From Aurelia coerulea (lineage: Eukaryota > Cnidaria > Scyphozoa > Semaeostomeae > Ulmaridae): a stretch of 64,000 nt of DNA. The position numbers and the translations under genes were made by a program. The notes below the pieces were generated by a model. It was not told the origin of the DNA and made no database searches. It saw only the letters and a program-made list of their open reading frames with translations. Within the stretch, counting starts at the first letter, position 1. Each line of letters begins with the position of its first letter. The stretch spans positions 19,415,484 through 19,479,483 of the forward strand of contig CM076951.1 of NCBI GenBank assembly GCA_039566865.1, read 5' to 3'. Positions 41,570 to 51,808 of this stretch are shown in pieces.

Positions 41570-43110
41570 ATGAATGAAGTAGCTAAGTTTTTTTATTCTT
41601 AGTCAACTCGTTCACTAAATCTTAGATTTCCCTACGGAAGGAATATTCGTTGAATTAGCGAACGAAGTAGCTAAGTTTTTTTCTTACATGGGAATTGCAG
41701 GATTCTTAGCCGACTCGTTCGCTAATTCTTAAATTTCCCTACGGAAGGAATGTTCGTTGAATTAGCGAACGAAGTAGCTAAGTTTTTTCCTTACATGGGA
41801 ATTACAGGATTCTTAGCCAACTCGTTCGCTAAATCTTAGATTTCCCTACGGAAGGAATATTCGTTGAATTAGCGAACGAAGTAGCTAAGTTTTTTTCTTA
41901 CATGGGAATTGCAGGATTCTTAGCCAACTCGTTCGCTAATTCTTAGATTTCCCTACGGAAGGAATATTCGTTGAATTAGCGAACGAAGTAGCTAAGTTTT
42001 TTTCTTACATGGGAATTGCAGGATTCTTAGCCAACTCGTTCGCTAATTCTTAGATTTCCCTACGGAAGGAATGTTCGTTGAATTAGCGAACGAAGTAGCT
42101 AAGTTTTTTCCTTACATGGGAATTACAGGATTCTTAGCCAACTCGTTCGCTAATTCTTAGATTTCCCTACGGAAGGAATGTTCGTTGAATTAGCGAACGA
42201 AGTAGCTAAGTTTTTTTCTTACATGGGAATTGCAGGATTCTTAGCCAACTCGTTCGCTAATTCTTAGATTTCCCTACGGAAGGAATATTCGTTGAATTAG
42301 CGAACGAAGTAGCTAAGTTTTTTTCTTACATGGGAATTGCAGGATTCTTAGCCAACTCGTTCGCTAATTCTTAGATTTCCCTACGGAAGGAATATTCGTT
42401 GAATTAGCGAACGAAGTAGCTAAGTTTTTTTCTTACATAGGAATTGCAGGATTCTTAGCCAACTCGTTCGCTAATTCTTAGATTTCCCTATGGAAGGAAT
42501 GTTCGTTGAATTAACGAACGAAGTAGCTAAGTTTTTTCCTTACATGGGAATTACAGGATTCTTAGCCAACTCGTTCGCTAAATCTTAGATTTCCCTACGG
42601 AAGGAATGTTCGTTGAATTAGCGAACGAAGTAGCTAAGTTTTTTTCTTACCTGGGAATTGCAGGATCCTTAGCCGACTCGTTCGCTAATTCTTAGATTTC
42701 CCTACGGAAGGAATGTTCGTTGAATTAGCGAACGAAGTAGCTAAGTTTTTTTCTTACATGGGAATTGCAGGATTCTTAGCCAACTCGTTCGCTAAATCTT
42801 AGATATCCCTACAGAAGGAATATTCGTTGAATTAGCGAACGAAGTAGCTAAGTTTTTTTTCTTACATGGGAATTGCAGGATTCTTAGCTAACGTGTTCGC
42901 TAAATCTTAGATTTCCCTACGAAAGGAATGTTCGCTGAATTAGCGAACGAAGTAGCTAAGTTTGTCTCTTACATGAGGAGTGCGGGATTCTTTGCCAACG
43001 TGTTCGCTAAATCTTAGATTTCCCTACGAAAGGAATGTTCGCTGAATTAGCGAACGAAGTAGCTAAGTTTGTCTCTTACATGAGGAGTGCAGGATTCTTA
43101 GCTAACGCGC
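41570..43110. repeat. 107-bp tandem repeat of hairpin units (~14 copies)
   Basis: GTTGAATTAGCGAACGAAGT recurs every 107 bp (starts near 41651, 41758, 41865, 41972, 42079 and onward). Each unit contains GAATTAGCGAACGAAG and, about 50 bp later, the near-complement ACTCGTTCGCTAATTC, so every unit can fold on itself. Copies are nearly identical except at the right end. Confidence 0.92.
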
Positions 43111-43454
43111 TCGCTAAATTTGATTTCCCCTACTGTATAAACCGTAGTCGAAATTCGCTATTAATTTGATCTCTTGTATACAAGAGTTTAGATTAGCTAA
43201 CTTAGCTATTGTATAATCTCCCCATACCAAGAGGGAACCCAGGAGCCAACAAAGATTTCTTGCACAAATGTTCATGGGTTGGGCAAATTTATTAGCAAAT
43301 GCCCCAGGGGGCAGGCACTGACAACATGTATGTTCACAATGACTTGATAAGGAGAAACTCCTAGTGATGTCCAGTGCCCCTGGGCGGGGGACATGTTGGT
43401 CAGCGGCGTGGCCAGAATAAATTAAGTGGGGGAATTGAAATGTGGGGGTCTGGG

Positions 43455-43622
43455 GGTGAAGGGCCAGGTAAAAAAAACTTGGAGATATCGGAGATGTCAG
43501 AGCAAAGATTCTCCAACGTTTCTCAACTCCGACTTTTTTACCTGGCCCTATATGCTCTACCAAAAAAGTCGGAGATGTCTTATCTCCAACGTTTCTCAAC
43601 TCTGACTGTTTTACCTGGCGCC
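43455..43622. repeat. short fold-back repeat with CCAGGTAAAA ends
   Basis: GGCCAGGTAAAAAAACTTGG opens the segment and CTGACTGTTTTACCTGGCG closes it. GTCGGAGATGTC and its complements lie between, with an internal TTTTTTACCTGGCCC. A related array is at 60304-60475; both adjoin integrase relics. Confidence 0.6.
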
Positions 43623-43639
43623 AAGTTATCAACAACACA

Positions 43640-45019
43640 AAATGGTATTAGAGTTGATAATCAGGGATAATTCAGGTATCCTTTCGTCATATATCATGCC
43701 CCATCTAACAGCATCTCTAAATTACAGAATTTGTAAACCACAAAATGTTCATAAGGCCCAAGATTTGTTATCAATTTTTGAAAAGGGAGGCAATAAACTG
43801 GCAGTAAAGCCATGTAAATGACAACAACGAGATAGCATTGATAACAATTATCCTATTTCTCATATCCTATTGATTAATAAATGCCGAGCCAGTTGCATTT
43901 GCAGTCTGGAGATACTTCTTTTCTCCCGCCATCTCCAAATACTTTATCGTCCACTGGGTCACTCAACTCCCTTAAAATATTCATGTCTTCCTTCATGTGA
44001 CTAACTGTAGTTTTGAAAATCCTTTTGCAGGTAGCTATCTTTTCTTCTGCCACCTTCGCATCTCTCTTGACGCATTGCAATTATGTCACTGTCTCTTCAA
44101 ACCTCACCTCCAAAGGGTTAATTGCTTGCTGCAATTTTTGGTTCATCTTTCTGCAAGAACATAATGAAGTCGGGCAGTCTCTGGTCAAGGTGTGCCATGC
44201 ACCTCAACAGGAGTGAATAGATGTAGAATTGTTGAAGTTGTTTAAAGCATGCAGTGCACTGTACTTAAAGATGCCTGCAAGAGTTTATTACATTTGTTCT
44301 GAGAAGATTGCTTTAAAACAAAACCTAAATGTGGTATAAATCACCATTCTATAATGACGGGCTGGAAAGCTCCACCTTCTTCCCATTCACAATGCACCAT
44401 GCTACTCAATCTCTCACGTGATCCGTGTGAAAGATAGAGAAGGTTGGCTGCTGACCTGCTGCTTGGGAAACTAAATAACATACTGTGAATGCACCACATT
44501 GAAAAGTATTGGTACCGTATCAAGCGGCAACTATTTCCTTATTTGAAACGTTACTGCCTCACTGTTGCCATTGTTCGCTAAGGCACACACAACTGTAAAC
44601 TTATTCCCAACTGTGGTCTCCGACAAGGGAATCTAGGACAGTATATGTTCTGGAGCTGATATTGATTGCTGCAAGCCACCAATGCTTTTGTCCTGATGCA
44701 CAATGAAGAGAACTAACTTTTTGGCGGGGTCAATTACTGCCCTTTTTCGATTCATGTGTTTGCAATTGGGAACCTTCAAAAGTGTTGCCGTCGCAACAGA
44801 GTCAACTTCCAAAATGTCTTTCCAGGTGTTGTCAATTGCCTGACAAACTGCAGCAACAACTGCTACATTAATACCCATCTAGGGTTCTCAAGTCACCGAC
44901 AGTCAAATCTTTAAAAACGCAAGTGATGTCTTCTGAGCTATCAATCTCTCAATCAGGCTTCAGTATTTCAAACACACAATACGTGTTCCTCGTTTGAGAG
45001 GTACTGTCTGAGGCATGCC
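43640..45019. other. short unidentified minus frames
   Basis: Minus frames of 68 codons (43874-44080) and 81 codons (44633-44878, with NCKHMNRKRAVIDPAKKLVL) are the best open segments but match nothing I know. They may be diverged 3' parts of the integrase-type element to the right. Confidence 0.3.
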
Positions 45020-46334
45020 TGGCATTAAGAAAGGCCACTCCTTTCCTTGCTCCTCCTTATCAAAATTTGGCAAAAGCTTTTGTAGGTTTGCCTTTGCCGT
45101 CTTATTGAGGTTCTCAACTTGGCCCTAATGTTTTGGCGTGTATGACCTGCCGTGGATAATTCGAAACCCAAATTCATTACTGAGCTGCTTGATCAGAGAG
45201 TTTACAAATTCATTACCGTTATCTGTCCTTCTAAAGCAGGTGGACAGGCAACAAACACTACATTCATGAAATACTTTAAGTTTGTTGTTGTTATTAACTC
45301 TCTCATTTGGCAATTCTGACAGAACTTCTAATTTGAGTTGAAAGCTTTCAATCAAATTCCTGGCTTTACAATCAATGTCATGCGAAAGAAGCTCTAAACA
45401 TTTCTGCTGAGCTTGGCGTCCTAAATGTAAATGTGCTGGGAGGGGATCTGAATCGGCTAATATTGTGCTTGAAAGGGTTTCAAACGAATTCTCAGCGGAA
45501 TGGTCCTGGTTTCGATTCAATACCTTTCCTCCTTTCTTGGTCCTTCTCTTTTTCAATTTAGGGGCGCTTGCATCAACTCTGTCTGGATTTGGGTGCTCTT
45601 TTGTCAATTCGGGTTGCTTGGGCTTGGGAGCTTTATCACTTTGCCTCTTTTTGGAAGGAGGCAATTTCATCCCATACCTTTAAGGAAATTTAGAGCTTGC
45701 TGCTGGCAGTAAGGGTGTTTGCAACAGAAAGAGGGATCATCAAAGCAATCAATGCATTTAAGTGATTCTTCCAAGCCTAAAAAGCTGAGAAGCTGGTCAC
45801 TTAGCCAAACCTTCCTTTTGCGCTCCCATGCAACTGAGTCATAAAGGAAAAAGGAGAAGTGAGCTGCCTTTAGATCAAGCATACATTTCGTGAAAAGAGC
45901 ATGTATTTCATCTTGCTTTGCTTCGTCTTGCCTAGCATGAAGCTCAACCAAGACTCCACAGTCAAGAATGTCAAAATAACGGCCAAAGGTATCATCAATG
46001 CTCGACAAATCACAATCTTGCTTTGGCTGCTTTTCTTTCAATTCATATACAGACTTGCCAAACTTGAAGTGCAAAGTCAGATACGTCATCAAGGAGATAC
46101 TTCTTGTTTTTCGGTGCACCTTTATCATTATTCCCAATCTTCCCCCCCTCAAAAACATTTTTTTGATAAATCATTGCCATCGGGTGGCTTTAGCTTGTAT
46201 GTCCCACCAGGAAGGATTTCCAACACTTCAGCGATGATATTAACTGGAGCAAATGGAGCGTGGCTTGCATGTATGCCCCCTGATTCCTTCAAGGCAGGAT
46301 TTTTTTACCAAAACAGTGTCGCCTATGCTAAATC
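45020..46334 (-). pseudogene. integrase-type element relic, copy A
   Basis: Minus-strand order: VNIIAEVLEILPGGTYKLKP and NYLSKKMFLRGGR-like tail of an integrase, a 163-codon frame with FGRYFDILDCGVLVEL and CIDCFDDPSFCCKHPYC, then (overlapping ATGA) a 181-codon frame with a basic N-terminus, FHECSVCCLSTCF and RTDNGNEFVNSLIKQLSNEF, ending RSYTPKH at a TAG. In the same frame past the TAG comes GQVENLN. DNG.EF and the Glu in QVENLN are the second and third catalytic blocks of a retroviral-type integrase core. The first Asp block is missing. This suits Ginger or gypsy integrases. It ends abruptly at the TTAA of Kolobok 46339. Confidence 0.6.
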
Positions 46335-46338
46335 TTAA

Positions 46339-49300
46339 GGTAGAAGTATACAATGAAAATTTGCAATTTTTGACTTACATAGCGAAATTTATGTTTTTGC
46401 ATTTTCTGTATCCAAATTTATCATAGATTCTGTTTAGAAGGCTATTTTCATCACAACTCTTGCAAATTTTGCAAAAAAAGTAAATTTTTGACTCGTGGTC
46501 ATAATTCATGTCCTTAGCAACCATGTAACTCCACGTTGCTAGGGGGTTATACCCCACCCCGGAGCAAAAATTTGAGGTTTTTATGATGGATGTGATAGGG
46601 CAGACCACCTACAATGTAAATCACATCCTGCAAGCCTACTTGAGCTTTGAACAACTGCAACAACACAGGAAAAGGCATAACTCCAAAATGGAGGGCAATG
46701 AAGATATTGATGGCAGTGTTTTCCAAGCAAAGCAAGGCCCGTATCGCAAGTTTCGATCAGTTAAAAGGAAGAAGAGAAGAGGTTTTCATGGAGACCGAAA
46801 AAGAAGGCGTTTAGAGTCGGTAGCTAATGAGGAAAATGCTAGCAGCTCAAACAATAACACAGAAACGCCAACATTAAATTTAGGCCAATCAACTACAAAA
46901 TCCAAAGAAACTGTAAGTCATGAGAATAGTCCAAATGTGTCTTTTACAAAACTGATGAATGCTTCTTTTGAGTCTGACATTCAAGGCCCAATCACCAGAG
47001 CAAAATCCATAGAAGCTGGTTTACTGATGCCTCAAGGGATGAGTCATGGTAATAGTATTGTTGACAAAACTCTTTTGGAAGCTGCCATGAATGATGCTGC
47101 AATGTGCAGAAAATGCAAAAGTCTGAAAGGAAAGCTGACTTTGAAATCTTTGGGTAAGCAAGGACTAGCAGAGAGATTGGCACTTGTGTGTTCAGTTTGT
47201 TCTTCAGAAAGTGTCTTTGAAACAAGTCAACGGATCAAGGAATCTAGCAGAACAGATAAGAAAGGTCATCGTCAGGCATTTGACATCAATCATAGGTCAG
47301 TGCTTGCATCAATAACAATGGGGCAGGCTGGACTTGACAGCTTCTGTGGAGTGATGAATTTAGTACCCCCAATTAATAAGAGTGCTTACAATAATACCAT
47401 GAAGAAAATTGAAAAGGTTTCTAAAGAAGTGGCAGAAAGAGTGATGGATGAGGCAGCGGAAAGATTGAAAAATATAGTACAAGAACAGTGTAATGTGGAA
47501 GTCAATGGGGAAAACATGGCGGTAAAAAAGGCAGCCATTACAGTTGATGGAACTTGGCAAAAACGAGGATACTCGTCAAAACATGGTGCAGTATTTGTCA
47601 TGTCAGTAGATACAGGGGAGGTACTAGATTATGAAGTTCTATCTATGGTGTGCTATGAGTGCCGTGCACATGCAATGTTGGAACAAGGTGGTGATGATTA
47701 CAAGAAGTGGTGGGAATCACATAAAGCCAATTGTGCAATCAATCACAAGTCATCCAGTGGAGATATGGAGACAAAAGGTGCTTGTGCTATATTCAAGAGA
47801 TCAATTGAGAAAAGAGGCCTAGTTTATTGCACAATGGTTGGAGATGGAGACACTGGTTGTTTTGGTGCAGTTGTTAATGCTGTCAAAGAGAAATATGGAG
47901 ATGCATACAAAGTGACCAAAGAAGAATGTGTTGGGCATGTCCAAAAGAGAATGGGGACAAGTCTTAGAGAATACAAAAAAAGGATGCGTGGCAAAAAATT
48001 GACAGATGGAAAGACAGTGGGAGGAGCTGGCAGATTAACAGACAGAGTAATTGATAGTATTCAAAACTATTATGGCAAAGCAATTAGAGCAAACAAGGGA
48101 AACTTAAATGGCATGAACAATGACATTTTTGCAATCCATGATCACATGATAAAAGATAATGAGAAGCCTATTGTTATCCAACATAGCCGTTGCCCTAAAG
48201 GTAAATCAACCTGGTGTAAATATTGGAAGGACATTCAAGAGAAAACAACTACATATGATGAAGATAAACGGTTGCCAAGTGTTTTTCAGAAAGAGCTAAA
48301 GCCAATTTTTGATAGGTTGTCAGAGGATAGCTTGCTGAAGAGGTGCCTCCTAGGTGTAACTCAGAATCAAAATGAGGCATTGCATGGCATTCTCTGGAAA
48401 ATTTGTCCAAAAACCACTTTTTGTGGCAAGCGCAAAATAATTATAGCTGCTTGTAAAGCTCTTTGCCAGTTCAATCAAGGAGCCTCAACTTTAGTTGAAA
48501 TGATGAAGTTGTGCAAGCTAAAACCAGGAATAAACACAATCAGAGCCTTAAGAGAAGCTGATAATAGGAGGCTGAAGTCAACATCAATCAAAGTTTCTTT
48601 GAAATATAAAAAGCGTCGACAACAACTTCGTGCAAGAAAGCACAAAAGAGCTGAGAAAAACAATGAAAATTCATATGTTCCTGGAGGCTTTGGTCTAACA
48701 TCTACCCCTGAATACTCTGAATCAGCAAGTCAGAAGGAAGAAAAGGGACTGAAAAAATCTAAATGTGTCAAGCGTAGGCAAACAACAACACAGAAAAAAG
48801 ATTGTCCGTCTACAAATGCAACTGCCCCTCAATGTCAAAATACTGATGAACCAGATATTCAGTTTGTGATACCCATTTCAAACATTTTATTGGTATAACA
48901 ATATGAAACAATTTGGTTTCAGTTTTGATAAATAAATGGACATGACTTACTGACCAGAACACTTGTTTTGAAATGATGTTGTGGCAAAACCTTTCTTAAA
49001 CTTTACATGCTTTTTTCTCAAAATCAATTTCCGGATGGTTCCTTTACTTATGGAAAGCTTTAAAAGCTTCATGCTTCAGTTGTAATCACAAAATTTTCTG
49101 GGGAGGGGTATTTTTTGATGCTCTATGCAATGAGTATATTAGATTTTCAATTTGAGCTACTTTTTTGGATATTCCCTTGAAAACAACATTTTTGCTGATT
49201 AAGGGAGCATGAGATAGGTTATCAAGAAACTGTGTATTCATTGCATAGATCATGGTATGTTTGCCATTCACAGAAAAAATCATCTTAATATCTTTTATGG

Positions 49301-49510
49301 TTCTTGAGAAACTGCAACCAAAAGTTTTGCATGTCGCGACATTATTTTAACGTTTCCATGGCAACAAGATGACACACCCAGATTTTGACTAATAAAATCT
49401 ATTTCTGTTAATCATCTGAACATAACCATAGGGTTTCAACTTTGTATCATCAGCATTTTATGGGAAATTGCCAAAAGTTTGATTTGATGGTTTCATTGTA
49501 TACTGCTACC
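46339..49510 (+). mobile_element. complete Kolobok-type element, TTAA TSD
   Basis: The left end GGTAGAAGTATACAATGAAA and reversed right end GGTAGCAGTATACAATGAAA differ at one base. TTAA lies at 46335-46338 and 49511-49514. The 3172-bp element holds one uninterrupted 771-codon transposase on the plus strand, about 245 bp from the left end and 610 bp from the right. This is the only transposon here that appears capable of coding its own mobility. Confidence 0.92.
46583..48898 (+). CDS. Kolobok transposase (Mutator-like transposase domain)
   Basis: A 771-aa DDE transposase expected to cut and paste TTAA-flanked DNA in the nucleus. A basic N-terminus (KRKKRRGFHGDRKRRRLE, a likely nuclear signal) precedes two CxxC pairs near residues 175-178 and 202-205. 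The conserved entry motif FDINHRSVLASITMGQAGLD follows. Catalytic candidates are Asp322 (ITVDGTWQKRGYSS), Asp421 or Asp423 (MVGDGDTGCFGAVV) and Glu598 (LLGVTQNQNEALHGILW), with GHVQKRMGTSL just after the second Asp. The C-terminus is Lys-rich. There is no stop, frameshift or intron. The ATG at 46583 is the first in frame; codons from 46688 onward could also start. It is transcribed away from the left TIR. Confidence 0.88.
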   Translation: MMDVIGQTTYNVNHILQAYLSFEQLQQHRKRHNSKMEGNEDIDGSVFQAKQGPYRKFRSVKRKKRRGFHGDRKRRRLESVANEENASSSNNNTETPTLNLGQSTTKSKETVSHENSPNVSFTKLMNASFESDIQGPITRAKSIEAGLLMPQGMSHGNSIVDKTLLEAAMNDAAMCRKCKSLKGKLTLKSLGKQGLAERLALVCSVCSSESVFETSQRIKESSRTDKKGHRQAFDINHRSVLASITMGQAGLDSFCGVMNLVPPINKSAYNNTMKKIEKVSKEVAERVMDEAAERLKNIVQEQCNVEVNGENMAVKKAAITVDGTWQKRGYSSKHGAVFVMSVDTGEVLDYEVLSMVCYECRAHAMLEQGGDDYKKWWESHKANCAINHKSSSGDMETKGACAIFKRSIEKRGLVYCTMVGDGDTGCFGAVVNAVKEKYGDAYKVTKEECVGHVQKRMGTSLREYKKRMRGKKLTDGKTVGGAGRLTDRVIDSIQNYYGKAIRANKGNLNGMNNDIFAIHDHMIKDNEKPIVIQHSRCPKGKSTWCKYWKDIQEKTTTYDEDKRLPSVFQKELKPIFDRLSEDSLLKRCLLGVTQNQNEALHGILWKICPKTTFCGKRKIIIAACKALCQFNQGASTLVEMMKLCKLKPGINTIRALREADNRRLKSTSIKVSLKYKKRRQQLRARKHKRAEKNNENSYVPGGFGLTSTPEYSESASQKEEKGLKKSKCVKRRQTTTQKKDCPSTNATAPQCQNTDEPDIQFVIPISNILLV

Positions 49511-51029
49511 TTAAGAAATTCTAATATCAGTATTTGCCTGATGATATGTTGTTGTTAAAATATGTTGTTAAATTTGTTGTTATATAAAATATGTTGTTAA
49601 AATTATGAGACAATCCGCACCCATCCATTTTGATAATCCTCCAACAATTGACATAAGTAGTATTCTTCATCATCATTATAATCTCCTTCCATTTCATCAG
49701 AATACTTAACAAAAAAATCTGGATTTTCAATGTTCTCACTCTCTTCATCGACATCATCAACAGCAGCCTTATACCAACACTCATCATTGTCACCATCAGA
49801 ATACAAATGCAAAATTTCCTTTCCTACCAAGTCTTCTTTACACAAAGTCAACAATTCCAGATCTCCAATTTCAAAATCCTCCATTAATTTATACTTATAT
49901 AGATTAGGATCATCATCATAAAGAATCGTAAACATAGGATTTCTTCCAATACCACCATTAACAACTGTACCATTGTACCATCTTTCACCATCACAATCTA
50001 CAAATCTCTGACAAACTCTCTTTCCAATCAGATCCTCGGCACATGATATCACTGGTGTCCTAGCATGTAAATTGATCTCTTTCCTTGAGGGTGTTTTCTT
50101 TTTTGGTTGCTTCTGTGTTGGTTGTTTCTTCTTTCCTTTTGAACTGTCCCTTGGACCTTCTGATGCTTTTTTTAATAATTTATCCTTCTCTTCCAAGAAC
50201 TTGCTCTTCTCTAAGATAAAAACCTTTGATGTATCTGTTTCAGAAATTTGATCTCTTTCCGTCAGCAATTCCTTATCCTTTTCAGTTTCTTTGATAATGG
50301 TTAAAAGATTCTTAATTAATATTTCTGGACTATTGGAAACCCCTTTAGTAGTTAATTGGAAAACATTTTTGTCACTATGTTTATTGCCCAGGACTTTGTT
50401 TCTGAAACGTATTTGCAACCAGAGGGCTTCCCGTTTCTTTCCAATTCCTGCAATTTTACCTACTCCTGAAATCACTTCTTCTTCAGTTTTCCATAGACCA
50501 TATTTTTCAATTTTAGAATGAAGAGTTTCCTTTAAAATGCGTTGTTCTCTTTCTTTTTGCTCCTTTATTTGAAGTTTTTCAGACATATTTTGTGCTCTTT
50601 GAGTAGCTATTTGTTGTTTTGTTGAAAGGTATTTTTCTCTTTGCATCTTTTTGGATTTCCTTGCAATTTCTAGGAACTTCTTTCTTTTCTCATTGGTATG
50701 TTTTTCCCTCCAATCACCTGTCTTGTTGGCTTTGAACATTATGATTCCTTCGGAATGTCGGAGATGTCGGAGTTGTCGGAGTTGTCGGAGATGTCGGAGA
50801 AAATATCGGAGTTGTCGGAGATGTCGGAGAAAATATCGGAGTTGCCGGAGATGTTGGAGAAAATATTGGAGAAAATATCGGAGATGTCGGAGAAAATAAT
50901 GGAGAAAATCTCGGAGATGTCGGAGACGTCAGGATTGTCTCAGAGTTGTTAGAGCTGTTGAAGAAAATCACGTAGTTCTCAGAGATTCACAGTTAAGCAT
51001 TTGGCCCGCATGTAAATTATCGTATATTT

Positions 51030-51420
51030 CATATTTATTTCATATTTCATCCTTTCTCTTTTCTTGCTTCTTTTTATTATTTCTTTAGTAAATTATCAGA
51101 TTTTGTGTACTTGGAGTTTCTGGAGTTTCTTACGCATTTCTTAAAGGTTCTATAGCAATCTTTCGTCATGGATACTTCCTGTGCCATCCTGATTGTTTCA
51201 AAAAAAAAATTTCCACTGTTTAAACATAACTAAGGTACCTTCTGAGCATTGTAACACAGGAAAAAAGTGAAGAGAAAATAAGAAATATGGCAAGGATTTC
51301 CTTTATTAAAATAAATAGTATCTTTAGCTATATTTTCGCAGCACTGGAGTTTCTTAGCGTACTGAGAGTTGGGTTTCTTATAAAAAAATACGTGTACGTG
51401 CATGTCTAGAACAGAAGGTA
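51030..51420. repeat. TTATAAGAAAC-family MITE fragment
   Basis: GTTTCTTATAAAAAAATACG near 51375 is the right terminus of the family seen at 17708-18121. Upstream GTTTCTTA-type repeats lie at 51120-51150. The left end is not clear. Confidence 0.4.
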
Positions 51421-51498
51421 GCAAAACTTCTCCAAATTAAAGAAACTGCCAACCCTTGCCTCAACACCTGATCATGGAAGCCTACCTACTACCTTTCC

Positions 51499-51808
51499 CA
51501 GGGGGGGGGGGGGGGGTACTCTGGTTTATTCAGGATAGGGGTGCTCAGGTTACTTTTTTGGGTCTAAAATTTGGGCAAGGATTATTTTTTTGGGTCAACC
51601 ATTTGTACAGTTATTTTTTTGGGTTTCTGAAATTCTGGCTTACTTTTTTGGGTCTCAAATGTGAAAAAAAGGAAAAAGATTGAGAAAAAGATAGGAAAAT
51701 TTATATTTTTGGGTCTATTTTCACGATAGAAATTATTTTTTTGGGTTGATGCATTGTACCTCAGCCTGAGCACCCCTATCCTAAAGATAACTGAGTACCC
51801 CCCTTGGG
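51499..51808. mobile_element. G-tract MITE, 10-bp TSD
   Basis: CTACCTTTCC at 51489-51498 and 51809-51818. Ends are CAGGGGG(n)TACTC and, reversed, CCCAAGGGGGGTACTC, both followed by GGATAGGGGTGCTCAGG. The interior has repeated TTTTTTGGGTC. Related to the elements at 35.1 and 35.5 kb. Confidence 0.8.

Larger units (their letters stand above)
38673..43221. mobile_element. satellite-bearing element, ~10-bp TSD (MULE-like)
   Basis: CCATACCAAG is duplicated at 38663-38672 and 43222-43231. Inside it, the ends share GGAGA, GCTAA(A/G)(C/T)TAGCTAA and then the 16-bp palindrome CTCTTGTATACAAGAG in inverted orientation. Both subterminal regions consist of tandem repeats built on TTCGCTAA. Later insertions include a piggyBac-type MITE and a CAGTG-ended MITE. 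There is no transposase, so it is non-autonomous. Confidence 0.75.

Noticed and set aside
41570..43110. CRISPR-like regular repeats
   Set aside because: Units are contiguous 107-bp copies without variable spacers, and the sequence is eukaryotic; it is a satellite.
43114..43638. 174-codon minus frame
   Set aside because: Runs from the satellite end through spacer into a fold-back repeat; composition is not protein-like.
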